A stretch of 64,000 bases of DNA. It comes from Ponticaulis koreensis DSM 19734 (lineage in GTDB: Bacteria; Pseudomonadota; Alphaproteobacteria; Caulobacterales; Hyphomonadaceae). Numbering within the stretch: the stretch's first letter is position 1; every line of letters starts with the position of its first letter. The translations under genes and the position numbers were made by a program. The notes beneath the pieces were generated by a model. That model had not been told where the DNA came from and made no database searches. It was given only the letters and a program-made list of their open reading frames with translations. Location: NCBI RefSeq assembly GCF_000420665.1, contig NZ_ATVJ01000001.1, positions 620,001 through 684,000 of the forward strand, given 5' to 3'. Below, in pieces: positions 7,470 through 15,769 of the stretch.

Positions 7470-8528
7470 TTACCAGCGGGTCTCGACGAGCGGCACAATG
7501 CTTTCCAGCTCCGCCTTCGGCACGAAGTGAATGTCGCCGCCATTGTGGAGCGTATGGAGCACAACATCATCCAGGCGTTCCGCACCGTCCTGCTTCACAC
7601 GGCGCAGGCTGAGATGCTCGTCGGTTGCACCTTCGTCGGCTATTTCCAGAAGGTCGGATCCGTTCGACATATAAATGCTGGCAATTCGGCCCTGCTTTGC
7701 GGCCTCTGAGAGGTCATCGGAATTCATCGGCGTAAGCTGCTGGTCATCTGGCAGGGCGCTTGTCTCGCCAAACACGCTCGTCAGATCGAGACCCGCGATA
7801 CCATTGCCCGCCTGATGCTGGACGACATTCCAGTCTTCGCGCGGGCTAAGCTTGGCAAAATGGCCGACCGTGCCGCGTTCGCCAACGATATGAACATTCT
7901 GAGACTGGGCCGGAATGACATGCTGTAGCGCCGACCAGACATCGCGGTAATAGGCTTCTTCTGTCCGGTCTTCTTCTTCGCTCTTGTCAGTGCCCAGCGA
8001 GTGAAATTTGGACTGGCCCGCACCGCCGCGCGATGCCGAGTGAAAGAAGACATCATCCATAATCTCGCGGCGCTCGATCACCTCTTCAAATTCGGGCGCG
8101 TTCAGACGCTCTGAAAGATCGTGCAGGTTCTGGCCATCATGGAAGAAGAGGCCCGGCGCTTCGCGGTTAATCTCGACAATCCAGCCCTGCGCCTTGTTAT
8201 CAATGTCGGCAATCAGCGGCGATACAAATGCCGCGTCCGGACCGGCAATCATTGCTTTCGGGCGGGCATTCAGGTCAGCGGTACGCAACGTATCGTCTTT
8301 CTGGAATGCGGCCTTACCAAGCCCCAGAAAGTCAGACAGTTCCAGCCCTTCAAGCCAGGCTTCAATTCGGTCAGTCCGGCCCTCAAATTCAGCGAGCTGT
8401 TGCTGAAGATTCTTCTTCAGAATGCGCCATTTTTCACCGTTGGCTTCAATTGCCGGGCGCGGCACATAGAGGCTCACAACGTCTTTATCGAATTCGGTGC
8501 TCAGCTTTTTAATGTCCGCAAGGGCCAT
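7470..8528 (-). CDS. eRF1-like protein (bacterial archaeo-eukaryotic release factor, baeRF type)
   Basis: 352 residues. The N-terminal part (DVVSLYVPRP) and the C-terminal L7Ae-like end (DDVVLHTLHNGGDIHFV, residues about 318-334) fit the bacterial baeRF group related to eukaryotic release factor 1. A GGQ-like loop is not obvious; the central region has GGAGQSKFHS instead. Some baeRF proteins are proposed to act on stalled or modified ribosomes, but that is not shown for this one. Downstream is the opposite-strand-free gap before the YRG promoter; upstream is a repeat region. The exact baeRF subfamily is uncertain. Confidence 0.65.
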   Translation of the reverse strand: MALADIKKLSTEFDKDVVSLYVPRPAIEANGEKWRILKKNLQQQLAEFEGRTDRIEAWLEGLELSDFLGLGKAAFQKDDTLRTADLNARPKAMIAGPDAAFVSPLIADIDNKAQGWIVEINREAPGLFFHDGQNLHDLSERLNAPEFEEVIERREIMDDVFFHSASRGGAGQSKFHSLGTDKSEEEDRTEEAYYRDVWSALQHVIPAQSQNVHIVGERGTVGHFAKLSPREDWNVVQHQAGNGIAGLDLTSVFGETSALPDDQQLTPMNSDDLSEAAKQGRIASIYMSNGSDLLEIADEGATDEHLSLRRVKQDGAERLDDVVLHTLHNGGDIHFVPKAELESIVPLVETRW

Positions 8529-8654
8529 GTCAGTCTATCTCCCAGTCTTGTGTTTCAGTTGAACAGAAACAACGGACTGGACCGGCGGCATGTTCCGAAA
8601 CTGTTCGGAAACGCGCAGATACCTGCACCAGCGCCGTCGCTTGTGCGGGCAACA

Positions 8655-8771
8655 CACGAGCAACGCGAAGGCGGGCTTGTCAGATATGCTCGGGTGCGTC
8701 GTTCGCTATGCTCACCACCCTGCGCCTGCGCCGTCGCCTGTGGAGGAGAAACCACGAGCAACGCGAAGGCG
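8655..8771. repeat. Partial tandem repeat, period 98 bases
   Basis: CACGAGCAACGCGAAGGCG occurs at 8655-8673 and again at 8753-8771. GCGCCGTCGC also recurs (8631 and 8728), a spacing of about 97-98. The 8529-8814 gap otherwise holds no gene I can support. Confidence 0.75.
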
Positions 8772-8814
8772 CAGCACCGCCGAGACGAAGTCGAGGCACA
8801 GGTGCGAGCAGAAA

Positions 8815-9816
8815 CTAAAGAGACCTCACTCTAGGCGGATCAGGCGGATCAACGCAGGACAAGTCCGGCAGGCCCGCATAAGGATCCGGCCTGATGCCAT
8901 AGCCGATCTCTTCCAGCTTTGCGGCAGCCATATAGTGGATGAAGTTCACATCGCGCCGCTCCACCTCATCATGGGCAGACGCCCATAGGTCTTCAGGCGG
9001 GCAGAAGTGAGCGAGCGGTTCGAAATATAGGGGATTAGTAAGCCCTTCTCCCTCAGGGAGAAGGGTTTGGGATGAGGGTGAAACCCGGGCGTTTTCCATC
9101 CCCTCACCCCCAGCCCCTCTCCCCAATGGGAGAGGGGGACGCAAAGCCCGCGCGGCGAGTGACATCGCCATTCTATCCACGCGCGTGAGCACAGATGACA
9201 GCCGATTAAACCGCGCCAGCAGATGGCCCGCATCCACCAGCCGCAGACTATCTGGCAGGAAGGTGTAGCTCCGCGCGCAAGACCGGCCACGCCCCTTGCC
9301 CTCAATCACCGGCGTCAGAACAGAAAAGCTGTTGAGCCGTGGCAGGTCTCGCAGCTGATCGCGCAGCGTCTCATCCTGCTTCTGGACGAGTGATTTTTCT
9401 GCTGGTTTCGCACGCGTGCGCGGCACTGACGCCGTCACGCGGCCAAGCGCAATCAACTCGCCCGCAAGAAACAGAATGAAACAGCGCAGCACATATTCCA
9501 GTCGCTTCACATGTTCCATCATGGCGGTGTGATAGCGGTGCTGGATCATTTTGGTTTGTTCTCGTGATCCTCCGGGATCACATAGAACGCGCTCAGGGCT
9601 GCTTGCCCCTTCACTATAACCTACGTTCTGGGTGTTTTCTGTTTGACCACCCGCTTCTCCCCTGACGAGGTCCGGGGCTTCGCGATGGGTCGCGCTCTGG
9701 GCTGGTTCTTCAAAATGGTCTTCCGCCAGAGACGCCGCGCGGCAGATATACGCCTTCAGCCGCTGCGCAATATCGCACGGCCCGTAAGACTGAATTTCGG
9801 TAGCGGTCTCTGACAT
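8815..9816 (-). CDS. Uncharacterised protein carrying in-frame palindromic repeats
   Basis: 333 residues, no recognised family. Recognisable helical parts (MSETATEIQSYGPCDIAQRL at the start, HVKRLEYVLRCFILFLAGEL in the middle) are separated by two stretches of repeat-like composition. The first, near residues 45-85 (PDLVRGEAGG ... CDPGGSREQTK), contains the hairpin at 9564-9581. The second, near residues 225-262 (GRGAGGEGMENARV), is the 95-bp inverted-repeat element at 9043-9137. Both are read through in frame. A real coding gene enlarged by repeat insertion is the simplest reading. It could also be a decaying gene. Confidence 0.6.
   Translation of the reverse strand: MSETATEIQSYGPCDIAQRLKAYICRAASLAEDHFEEPAQSATHREAPDLVRGEAGGQTENTQNVGYSEGASSPERVLCDPGGSREQTKMIQHRYHTAMMEHVKRLEYVLRCFILFLAGELIALGRVTASVPRTRAKPAEKSLVQKQDETLRDQLRDLPRLNSFSVLTPVIEGKGRGRSCARSYTFLPDSLRLVDAGHLLARFNRLSSVLTRVDRMAMSLAARALRPPLPLGRGAGGEGMENARVSPSSQTLLPEGEGLTNPLYFEPLAHFCPPEDLWASAHDEVERRDVNFIHYMAAAKLEEIGYGIRPDPYAGLPDLSCVDPPDPPRVRSL
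9043..9137. mobile_element. MITE-like short derivative of the DUF559 element
   Basis: The left end is hairpin CCCTTCTCCCT-C-AGGGAGAAGGG followed by TTTGGGATGAGGG (9066-9078). The right end is CATCCCCTCACCC (9097-9109) and a CCCCTCTCCC-containing hairpin. The same two 13-mers and the left hairpin bound the DUF559 gene at 52658-52670 and 53013-53025. Here only 18 bases separate the ends, so the nuclease gene is missing. The element lies inside a coding gene without stopping the frame. Confidence 0.75.
9564..9581. repeat. Hairpin repeat within the 8815-9816 gene
   Basis: GTGATCC-TCCG-GGATCAC is a perfect 7-bp hairpin with a CTCCG-type loop like the hairpins around the GIY-YIG gene. It sits in a compositionally distinct in-frame segment of the gene. 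Confidence 0.5.
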
Positions 9817-9911
9817 GCTGTCAGGATAACGTCAGGCAGAGCGAGTTGGATTAAAAATGTCATTCCGGCCCGTGCGGCGCTACGACGGGAAACATCCGCC
9901 TTATCTCCGCA

Positions 9912-10006
9912 GACACCAGCGCAGGCTGGTGTCCACACCAGAGCGTCGGATGCGCGCACTTTGGCGATTCTCAGGCTTGGATCCCAACCTCCGTTGGGAT
10001 CGCCGG
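9912..10006. repeat. Composite REP-like repeat, copy 1
   Basis: Hairpin A is GACACCAGC-GCAG-GCTGGTGTC (9912-9933). After 46 bases comes hairpin B, GATCCCAAC-CTCC-GTTGGGATC (9980-10001). Copy 2, 464 bases downstream in the same orientation, has the same hairpin types at the same spacing. They bracket the GIY-YIG gene. Confidence 0.8.
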
Positions 10007-10015
10007 ATTGCGTAG

Positions 10016-10303
10016 CTACATATTCAGTTGAAGATACAGGTCATTCCAATGCGGATTTGTCTCCTCAATCAGCCTGATCTTCCAATCCCGCTTCCAAGCC
10101 TTGATCTGATACTCTCTCGTTTTAGCCGCCTCACGTGTGGTGTGTAATTCATACCAAACAAGACGCGTCACATTATACTTTCTCGTAAATGCCGCACCTC
10201 GCCCGTCCTTGTGGCTCCAAACACGAAAAGCGATGTCGTCAGTACTCCCGCAATAGAGCGTACCATTCTTCTTGCTTGCCAGAAGATAAACGTAAAAGGC
10301 CAC
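10016..10303 (-). CDS. Single-domain GIY-YIG nuclease family protein
   Basis: 95 residues that are almost only the GIY-YIG domain. YVYLLASKKNGTLYCGST gives the two-strand motif (YVY...YCG), with the catalytic Arg at FRVWSHK and a Glu in AKTREYQIKAWKR. It is similar to small UPF0213/YhbQ-like proteins. The gene lies between two directly repeated composite hairpin elements (9912-10006 and 10376-10470), the stop only 10 bases from copy 1. The context suggests a nuclease tied to the spread of the repeats. That link is inference; a DNA-repair role is the alternative. Confidence 0.9.
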   Translation of the reverse strand: MAFYVYLLASKKNGTLYCGSTDDIAFRVWSHKDGRGAAFTRKYNVTRLVWYELHTTREAAKTREYQIKAWKRDWKIRLIEETNPHWNDLYLQLNM

Positions 10304-10375
10304 AACCCATCTTTAGATTGAGATGTTTGAACTCACAACGCCGTGTGCGTTTAAGGGCACCCTCTCAACACCGCA

Positions 10376-10470
10376 GGTTCCAGCGGCGGCTGGAACCCAT
10401 GCCTGAGTGATAAAGACGTGCACCTGGCCAGCGCTCAGACTTGGATCCCAACCTCCGTTGGGATCGTCGG
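10376..10470. repeat. Composite REP-like repeat, copy 2
   Basis: Hairpin A is GGTTCCAGC-GGCG-GCTGGAACC (10376-10397). Hairpin B is GATCCCAAC-CTCC-GTTGGGATC (10444-10465), identical to hairpin B of copy 1. The 46-base spacer between A and B is also similar to that of copy 1 (shared GCAC.TGG and CTCAG.CTTG). Arms differ in hairpin A but pairing is kept, which points to selection on structure. Confidence 0.8.
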
Positions 10471-10538
10471 AGAGGTCGGCCCCTCGAATATAAAGTACAG
10501 GCGCCTTTATACGTCCGACTTGCCCCGGCGAAAACGCT

Positions 10539-11432
10539 TCAACCGATGTAATTGTTGATCACTTCCGACAGAAGCACATCAAGTTCGCGCCTAACGTCTA
10601 CTTGAATTCTATTCGGCAATGATATCTTCTTTTTTATATGTTCATGCAGAAAATTATCCGAAATGTGCCTCATTGACTTCTGCAAATGATCCATCGAGCC
10701 CTTGAAAGACTTTCCGCCGTGTTGTGCTGCTAATTGGCCGAATGACGACTGTCCAAAAACTGGAGGAAGATGGTCCATTATTGCTCGCACCAACATTCCG
10801 ACAGAAAAATAGTTTTGGTTCTGAAAGGCACCATTCAGTTCTTCACAAAGTCTAATCAGCTTACTCAAATCCCATTGAGGTGAATGCACTTCACGAAGTT
10901 GTTCAATCCTCTCGACGCTAACATAGACATTGTCTGCGTCAGTGGTGCTAAGTGCCTTAGCAATAGCGTGAGGCTGGCGCGCCAATAGCTCTGCGCTATT
11001 AGAAACAAGCTTGCTTATTTTCATGACGCAGTTGAGAGAAGGGCCACCCATCATCCCGCCGACGTCTTCATTATACGCTGCGACTATTCTGCTCCTGAAC
11101 AAATTAATGTCCTGTCGCTCCGAGGACAACAATGCAATCGTCGTCGTAAATAGGGCTTCGAAATCAGACGCATCTTCCGACTTTAAAAAGAGACCTGAAA
11201 AGGAACCTCCTTCCACAAACTTTGTTTGAAGGGCCGCGAATCTTTCAGACAGCTCAAAAAGCTCATCTGCGATAGCAGCTCCGGACATGACGTCGGCTAA
11301 CCACATTTCTACGACAGGTTTTTTGCGCTCTCCGAACTTTCCAGTTGAAAGCCGATATTGAACCTCCTGCACACCCATTCGCGAAAGAGTTTTGCGAAAC
11401 TCTCGTCGTTTATGTGGGTCATCGAGTTCCAA
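10539..11432 (-). CDS. Uncharacterised 297-residue soluble protein, probable accessory gene
   Basis: The function is not recognised. The N-terminus (DPHKRREFRKTLSRMGVQEV, then KKPVVEMWLADV) resembles a short opening module seen on many unrelated accessory proteins. The C-terminus (RHISDNFLHEHIKKK, RRELDVLLSEVINNY) recalls helical HEPN/abortive-infection-like ends, but the canonical R-x4-6-H is not met. The start is a TTG at 11432, 4 bases after the lepA stop; it is chosen because the DPHKRREF module needs it. The region looks more A/T rich than lepA. Acquisition behind lepA is likely. Confidence 0.65.
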   Translation of the reverse strand: MELDDPHKRREFRKTLSRMGVQEVQYRLSTGKFGERKKPVVEMWLADVMSGAAIADELFELSERFAALQTKFVEGGSFSGLFLKSEDASDFEALFTTTIALLSSERQDINLFRSRIVAAYNEDVGGMMGGPSLNCVMKISKLVSNSAELLARQPHAIAKALSTTDADNVYVSVERIEQLREVHSPQWDLSKLIRLCEELNGAFQNQNYFSVGMLVRAIMDHLPPVFGQSSFGQLAAQHGGKSFKGSMDHLQKSMRHISDNFLHEHIKKKISLPNRIQVDVRRELDVLLSEVINNYIG

Positions 11433-11435
11433 TAC

Positions 11436-13241
11436 CTAATCCCCGTCCATCCGAAGCGCCGCAACAAACGCTTCCTGTGGGATTTCCACCTTACCGAACT
11501 GGCGCATGCGCTGTTTACCGGCTTTCTGCTTGTCCAGAAGCTTACGCTTACGGGTCGCATCACCGCCATAACACTTCGCCGTCACGTCTTTGCGGACCGC
11601 AGAGATGGTTTCTCGGGCAATGACCTTCGCGCCAATCGCCGCCTGAATCGGAATTTTGAACTGCTGGCGCGGAATAAGCTCTTTCAGGCGTTCGCACATC
11701 TGACGGCCACGGCCTTCAGCGCGGTCACGGTGAACCAGCATGGCAAGCGCGTCGACCGGCTCGTCATTCACCAGAATGTTCATTTTCACGAGGTTCTCAG
11801 CGCGGTGTTCGACAATTTCATAGTCGAAGCTCGCATAGCCGCGTGAGATGGATTTCAGGCGATCATAAAAGTCGAACACCACTTCATTGAGCGGGAGTTC
11901 GTATTTGATCATAGCGCGCCCGCCCACATAGGTGAGCTCTGTCTGAATACCGCGGCGGTCCTGACACAGTTTCAGGATAGCGCCCAGATACTCATCCGGC
12001 GTGTAAATGGTCGCGTTGATCCATGGTTCGCGCACTTCCTTGATCTTCGTCACCTCCGGCATGTCTGCCGGGTTGTGAAGCTCATAATCGGTGCCGTCCG
12101 TCATGGTCAGCTCATAGACCACGCTTGGCGCTGTCGCGATAAGATCGAGGTCAAACTCGCGGGAGAGACGTTCCTGAATGATCTCAAGGTGTAGAAGACC
12201 GAGGAAGCCACACCGGAAGCCCATGCCGAGCGCGGCTGAGGTTTCCATTTCCCATGTGAAGGAAGCATCGTTCAGGCGAAGCTTGCCCATCGCGGCGCGC
12301 AAATCGTCAAAGTCGCCAGCATCCACAGGGAAGAGACCACAGAAGACCACGGGCTGAACGTCTTTATAGCCTTTCAGCGCGGTCGTTGTCGGGTTTTTCT
12401 CGGTGGTGATCGTGTCACCAATCGCGCAGTCGGCCACCTCTTTGATCGAGGCGATCATGAAGCCGACTTCGCCCGGGCCGAGCTCGTCTACGTAGGTTGG
12501 CTTAGGCGCAAACACGCCGACATTATCAAGCTCGTATGTTGCGCCGGTGCGCATCATTTTGACTTTTTGCTTCTTCTTCATCACGCCATCAATGATGCGC
12601 ACGATGACCACGACGCCGAGATACGGGTCGTAATAGGCATCAACGAGAGACGCTTTGAGCGGCTTGTCACGATCGCCCTCATGCGGGGCAGGCAGGCGTG
12701 TGACGATGGCTTCAAGCACATCTTCAATGCCGATACCGGTTTTTGCAGAAATCTGGACCGCATCAGAGGCATCAATGCCGATCACGTCTTCGATCTGTTC
12801 GGAGACGCGCTCGATATCGGCAGCGGGCAGGTCGATCTTGTTGAGGACGGGAACGATCTCATGGTCCTGATCAATCGCCTGATAAACGTTCGCCAGCGTC
12901 TGCGCTTCCACGCCCTGAGACGCATCAACCACCAGAAGCGAGCCTTCGCATGCCGCAAGACAGCGTGAGACTTCATAGGCGAAGTCGACATGGCCCGGCG
13001 TGTCCATCAGGTTCAGAACGTAATCCTCGCCATCCTTGGCGGTATAGTTCAGGCGAACCGTCTGCGCTTTAATGGTAATGCCACGCTCGCGCTCGATATC
13101 CATGGAGTCGAGCACCTGCTCTTTCATCTCACGGTCTGTGAGGCCGCCACACTTCTGAATGAGGCGATCGGCCAGGGTAGATTTACCGTGGTCAATGTGA
13201 GCGATGATGGAAAAATTACGGATGTGGGATTTGTCTGTCAT
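11436..13241 (-). CDS. lepA: Elongation factor 4 (LepA), ribosomal back-translocase GTPase
   Basis: 601 residues, full family length. The G1 loop is AHIDHGKS (residues 14-21), G3 is DTPGH, and G4 is NKIDLP. The LepA-specific C-terminal domain ends [12 protein letters not shown], then a short tail. It binds ribosomes and acts on stalled or mis-translocated complexes at the cost of GTP. The start [10 protein letters not shown] is canonical. The uncharacterised 10539-11432 gene follows 4 bases after the stop and may be translated from the same transcript. Confidence 0.98.
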   Translation of the reverse strand: MTDKSHIRNFSIIAHIDHGKSTLADRLIQKCGGLTDREMKEQVLDSMDIERERGITIKAQTVRLNYTAKDGEDYVLNLMDTPGHVDFAYEVSRCLAACEGSLLVVDASQGVEAQTLANVYQAIDQDHEIVPVLNKIDLPAADIERVSEQIEDVIGIDASDAVQISAKTGIGIEDVLEAIVTRLPAPHEGDRDKPLKASLVDAYYDPYLGVVVIVRIIDGVMKKKQKVKMMRTGATYELDNVGVFAPKPTYVDELGPGEVGFMIASIKEVADCAIGDTITTEKNPTTTALKGYKDVQPVVFCGLFPVDAGDFDDLRAAMGKLRLNDASFTWEMETSAALGMGFRCGFLGLLHLEIIQERLSREFDLDLIATAPSVVYELTMTDGTDYELHNPADMPEVTKIKEVREPWINATIYTPDEYLGAILKLCQDRRGIQTELTYVGGRAMIKYELPLNEVVFDFYDRLKSISRGYASFDYEIVEHRAENLVKMNILVNDEPVDALAMLVHRDRAEGRGRQMCERLKELIPRQQFKIPIQAAIGAKVIARETISAVRKDVTAKCYGGDATRKRKLLDKQKAGKQRMRQFGKVEIPQEAFVAALRMDGD

Positions 13242-13376
13242 TTGAGCGATCTACCACTGGCGAACACAACCGCCAAGCGGCTATACCTGCGAATACGAAA
13301 ATACAATCTTGAAGATTGTCATACACGGCCAAAATTCAATGTTATGACAGCTTCAGATGACTTCAGGATGGGACAT

Positions 13377-14237
13377 ATGACAAAGCTATTCCGACGCGCC
13401 GCTCTGGCCAGTGCTTTCGGCCTTACTTTTATGGCTTTGCCAGCCTTTGCGCAGGATGATGCCGACGCGCATGCCGCTGAAGACGTGATGCATGAAGCTG
13501 AAGCGCATGAAGAAGCCCCTGTCCCGGAGGCCGAGACGGCTGAAGACGAGATTTCAGTCGCGGGTCAGGCAGAACTGACCGCCCTCATCTTTGAACATAT
13601 GTCACGCGGCGTGCTGGCCATGGATGGTGACCGCGACACAGCAGAGCTGCGCCGTGATGTCTCTGTCTGGCTCAATCGTCTGGCAGGCAAGCTTGAAGGC
13701 GATGTGAGCGGCGTTCTGCGCAGTGAGGCCGCGCTGGCGACGGCGATTGCGCGCGATGCTGAGGCCCGCGCTGAAATGCGCAGCGAACTCGCGGCAACGC
13801 TCTCAGAAGCTCTGGAAGACCTCGCGGCGGTTCGCGCCGAAGGTGTGCCGGATGAAATGGCGCTGCGCCTTGAAGAGGTTGAAGACCTTCTGGATGCTCT
13901 GGAAGAAGCCTCAGCTGATACCGTTCAGATGCGTGAGCTGATCATTGATCTGCATTTCGAAGACCCGCTGGAAGAAGATGTGCGCCTTGCGCTGGTTGAA
14001 CGTCTGATCGCGTTCCAGACCGCGCATGGCGTTGTGCTCGACTTTGATGGCACAGACCTCTCGCAGAATATCCATCTGGAAGGCGAGGCACCGGTTACGC
14101 TCTCCACGCTGGAGCTGCGCACAGCGCTCAATTCCATCTATGATGAAAATATGGACGTGCTGACGCCGGAAGGTGAAGAGGCAGAACCTATGGTCGATGT
14201 GCCGACACCGACATTCATCGGCATCACGCTGAACTAA
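13377..14237 (+). CDS. Uncharacterised exported acidic protein
   Basis: 286 residues with a clear Sec signal peptide (TKLFRRAALASAFGLTFMAL, cleavage after PAFA). An acidic Ala/Glu-rich linker (residues 25-60) and a long helical, coiled-coil-prone region rich in Glu/Ala/Leu follow. In-frame ATGs at 13344 and 13368 would put charged residues before the signal, so 13377 is preferred. It is divergent from lepA. It ends in a 4-base tail-to-tail overlap with the LysE gene. The function is unknown; a periplasmic helical protein is expected. Confidence 0.75.
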   Translation: MTKLFRRAALASAFGLTFMALPAFAQDDADAHAAEDVMHEAEAHEEAPVPEAETAEDEISVAGQAELTALIFEHMSRGVLAMDGDRDTAELRRDVSVWLNRLAGKLEGDVSGVLRSEAALATAIARDAEARAEMRSELAATLSEALEDLAAVRAEGVPDEMALRLEEVEDLLDALEEASADTVQMRELIIDLHFEDPLEEDVRLALVERLIAFQTAHGVVLDFDGTDLSQNIHLEGEAPVTLSTLELRTALNSIYDENMDVLTPEGEEAEPMVDVPTPTFIGITLN

Positions 14238-14848
14238 TGCACTGACAGATCGGCCAGTAACAGGCCGATCACCGTCAGCACGAGCAAGCCTGCCATAACG
14301 AGGCTGAAAATCCGAAAGCGCAGCGGGGTCGACAGAAACCGCTGTATCCCCACGCCGAACAAAACCCAGCCATGTGAGCTCAGCATGCCTGCGGCGAGGA
14401 TCACCAGCGAGATGATCAGCGGCGGATACCAGAACGGCTCCTGTTCGGGCAGCTGCCCCGCGAACGAAATTGCCATGATCCACGCTTTCGGGTTCACCCA
14501 CTGAAAGGCTGCCGCCTGAAAAAAGCCCCAGGGCTTGGAGGTTTTCACCTCATGCGGCGGCTCGAACTTCGATGTGCCGATTTTCCATGACAGCCATAAC
14601 AGGATCGCTGCACCGACCCAGCGGAGCACCTCACGCAGAAGCGGGAATTGGGCGAACACGCTGCCAAGGCCAAGGCAGATGGTGAACACCATGAACGCGA
14701 AGCCAATATTCACGCCCATAGAGTGCGGCAGCGTACGCACCAGCCCGTGACGCGCGCCCGAATTGGCAAGCAACGTATTGTTCGGGCCCGGCGTCCAGAC
14801 CAGCGTGGATGCCAGCAGGAACATGCCCAGCAGGAATTCGGTTGTCAT
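14234..14848 (-). CDS. LysE/RhtB family amino-acid exporter
   Basis: 204 residues with six hydrophobic segments. The N-terminal signature is present (TLVWTPGPNNTLLANSGARH), as is the mid-protein NPKAWIMAIS motif of the LysE/RhtB family. It exports amino acids or related metabolites across the inner membrane; the substrate is not predictable. The gene is 17 bases downstream of the channel gene on the same strand and overlaps the opposite gene by 4 bases. Confidence 0.92.
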   Translation of the reverse strand: MTTEFLLGMFLLASTLVWTPGPNNTLLANSGARHGLVRTLPHSMGVNIGFAFMVFTICLGLGSVFAQFPLLREVLRWVGAAILLWLSWKIGTSKFEPPHEVKTSKPWGFFQAAAFQWVNPKAWIMAISFAGQLPEQEPFWYPPLIISLVILAAGMLSSHGWVLFGVGIQRFLSTPLRFRIFSLVMAGLLVLTVIGLLLADLSVH

Positions 14849-14865
14849 GTGTCAGAAGCTTTCAG

Positions 14866-15702
14866 TCAGGCCGGCGTATTGTCATCGTCATCTTCAAGAC
14901 CAGTGAGCTTTTCGCGAGCCTTTTCTTCGGCGCGCTTCTCACTTTCCTCGCGAATGACGTCTGAAAAAGCACTGGCGAACACGCCTGCAGGCAGCGCGAC
15001 GAGGCCTATACCCGCCAGGGCGATACACGAGGCAGCGACACGGCCGAGCGGCGTAATCGGGTAGACATCGCCATAGCCGACGGTCGTCAGCGTCGCGATG
15101 GCCCACCAGATCGCCCGTGGAATAGATCCGAACGCCTCAGGCTGGATCTTGCCCTCAATCAGATAGAGCGCGACAGCCGACACATAGACGAGCACCAGCG
15201 CCAGAAACAAGCTGGTGAGCAGCTGGCTTCCAGCCTTGCGCAAGGCATCGCCAAGCAGGTTGAAGGCGGGAATAAAGCGGGCGAGTTTAAACAGGCGGAA
15301 CAGGCGGAAGGCTTTCAGAACCGCCAATACCTGCGGGTTCACCTTGTCGGCCGCGAAAATCATCAGAAGCAGCTCTGGCAGAAAAGCCGCGAGGTCTGCC
15401 ACCGCATAAAGCGTCGAGGCGTATTTCAGCCGCCCCATCAGCCCGCGATATTCAGGGTTTTCACCGGCCACCCACAGGCGCAGCCCATATTCTATAGCGA
15501 ATATAACGACGATAGTGACATTCAGAATGCGCAGAAATGACTGGGTCTGGCCTTCAATATCCGGCTCGGTTTCCAGAGCCAGAAGCACAAGGCTGGTCAG
15601 CACCAGCACCACGAGGATGCGGTTAATCGTGGAAAGCTTTTCCTTCCCACTACTGCCTTTTTCCATCGCCCTGTAGAGACGCGCCCGCACTGCGTTCACC
15701 AT
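14866..15702 (-). CDS. Voltage-gated-type potassium channel
   Basis: 278 residues. The layout is six membrane segments, with an S4-like helix of regularly spaced Arg/Lys (LKAFRLFRLFKLARF, residues 129-143), then a pore loop with the K+ filter TVGYGD at 207-212 and a final helix. The tail ends in a charged coil (EESEKRAEEKAREK). It is expected to form a tetrameric K+ channel in the inner membrane. No regulatory RCK or cyclic-nucleotide domain is present. Confidence 0.92.
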   Translation of the reverse strand: MVNAVRARLYRAMEKGSSGKEKLSTINRILVVLVLTSLVLLALETEPDIEGQTQSFLRILNVTIVVIFAIEYGLRLWVAGENPEYRGLMGRLKYASTLYAVADLAAFLPELLLMIFAADKVNPQVLAVLKAFRLFRLFKLARFIPAFNLLGDALRKAGSQLLTSLFLALVLVYVSAVALYLIEGKIQPEAFGSIPRAIWWAIATLTTVGYGDVYPITPLGRVAASCIALAGIGLVALPAGVFASAFSDVIREESEKRAEEKAREKLTGLEDDDDNTPA

Positions 15703-15769
15703 CTGCCCTACCTCCGTGAAAAGAGGTTAGAGCAGATTGATCCCGTTTGTCAGTCCCCAAATGCGGGGC

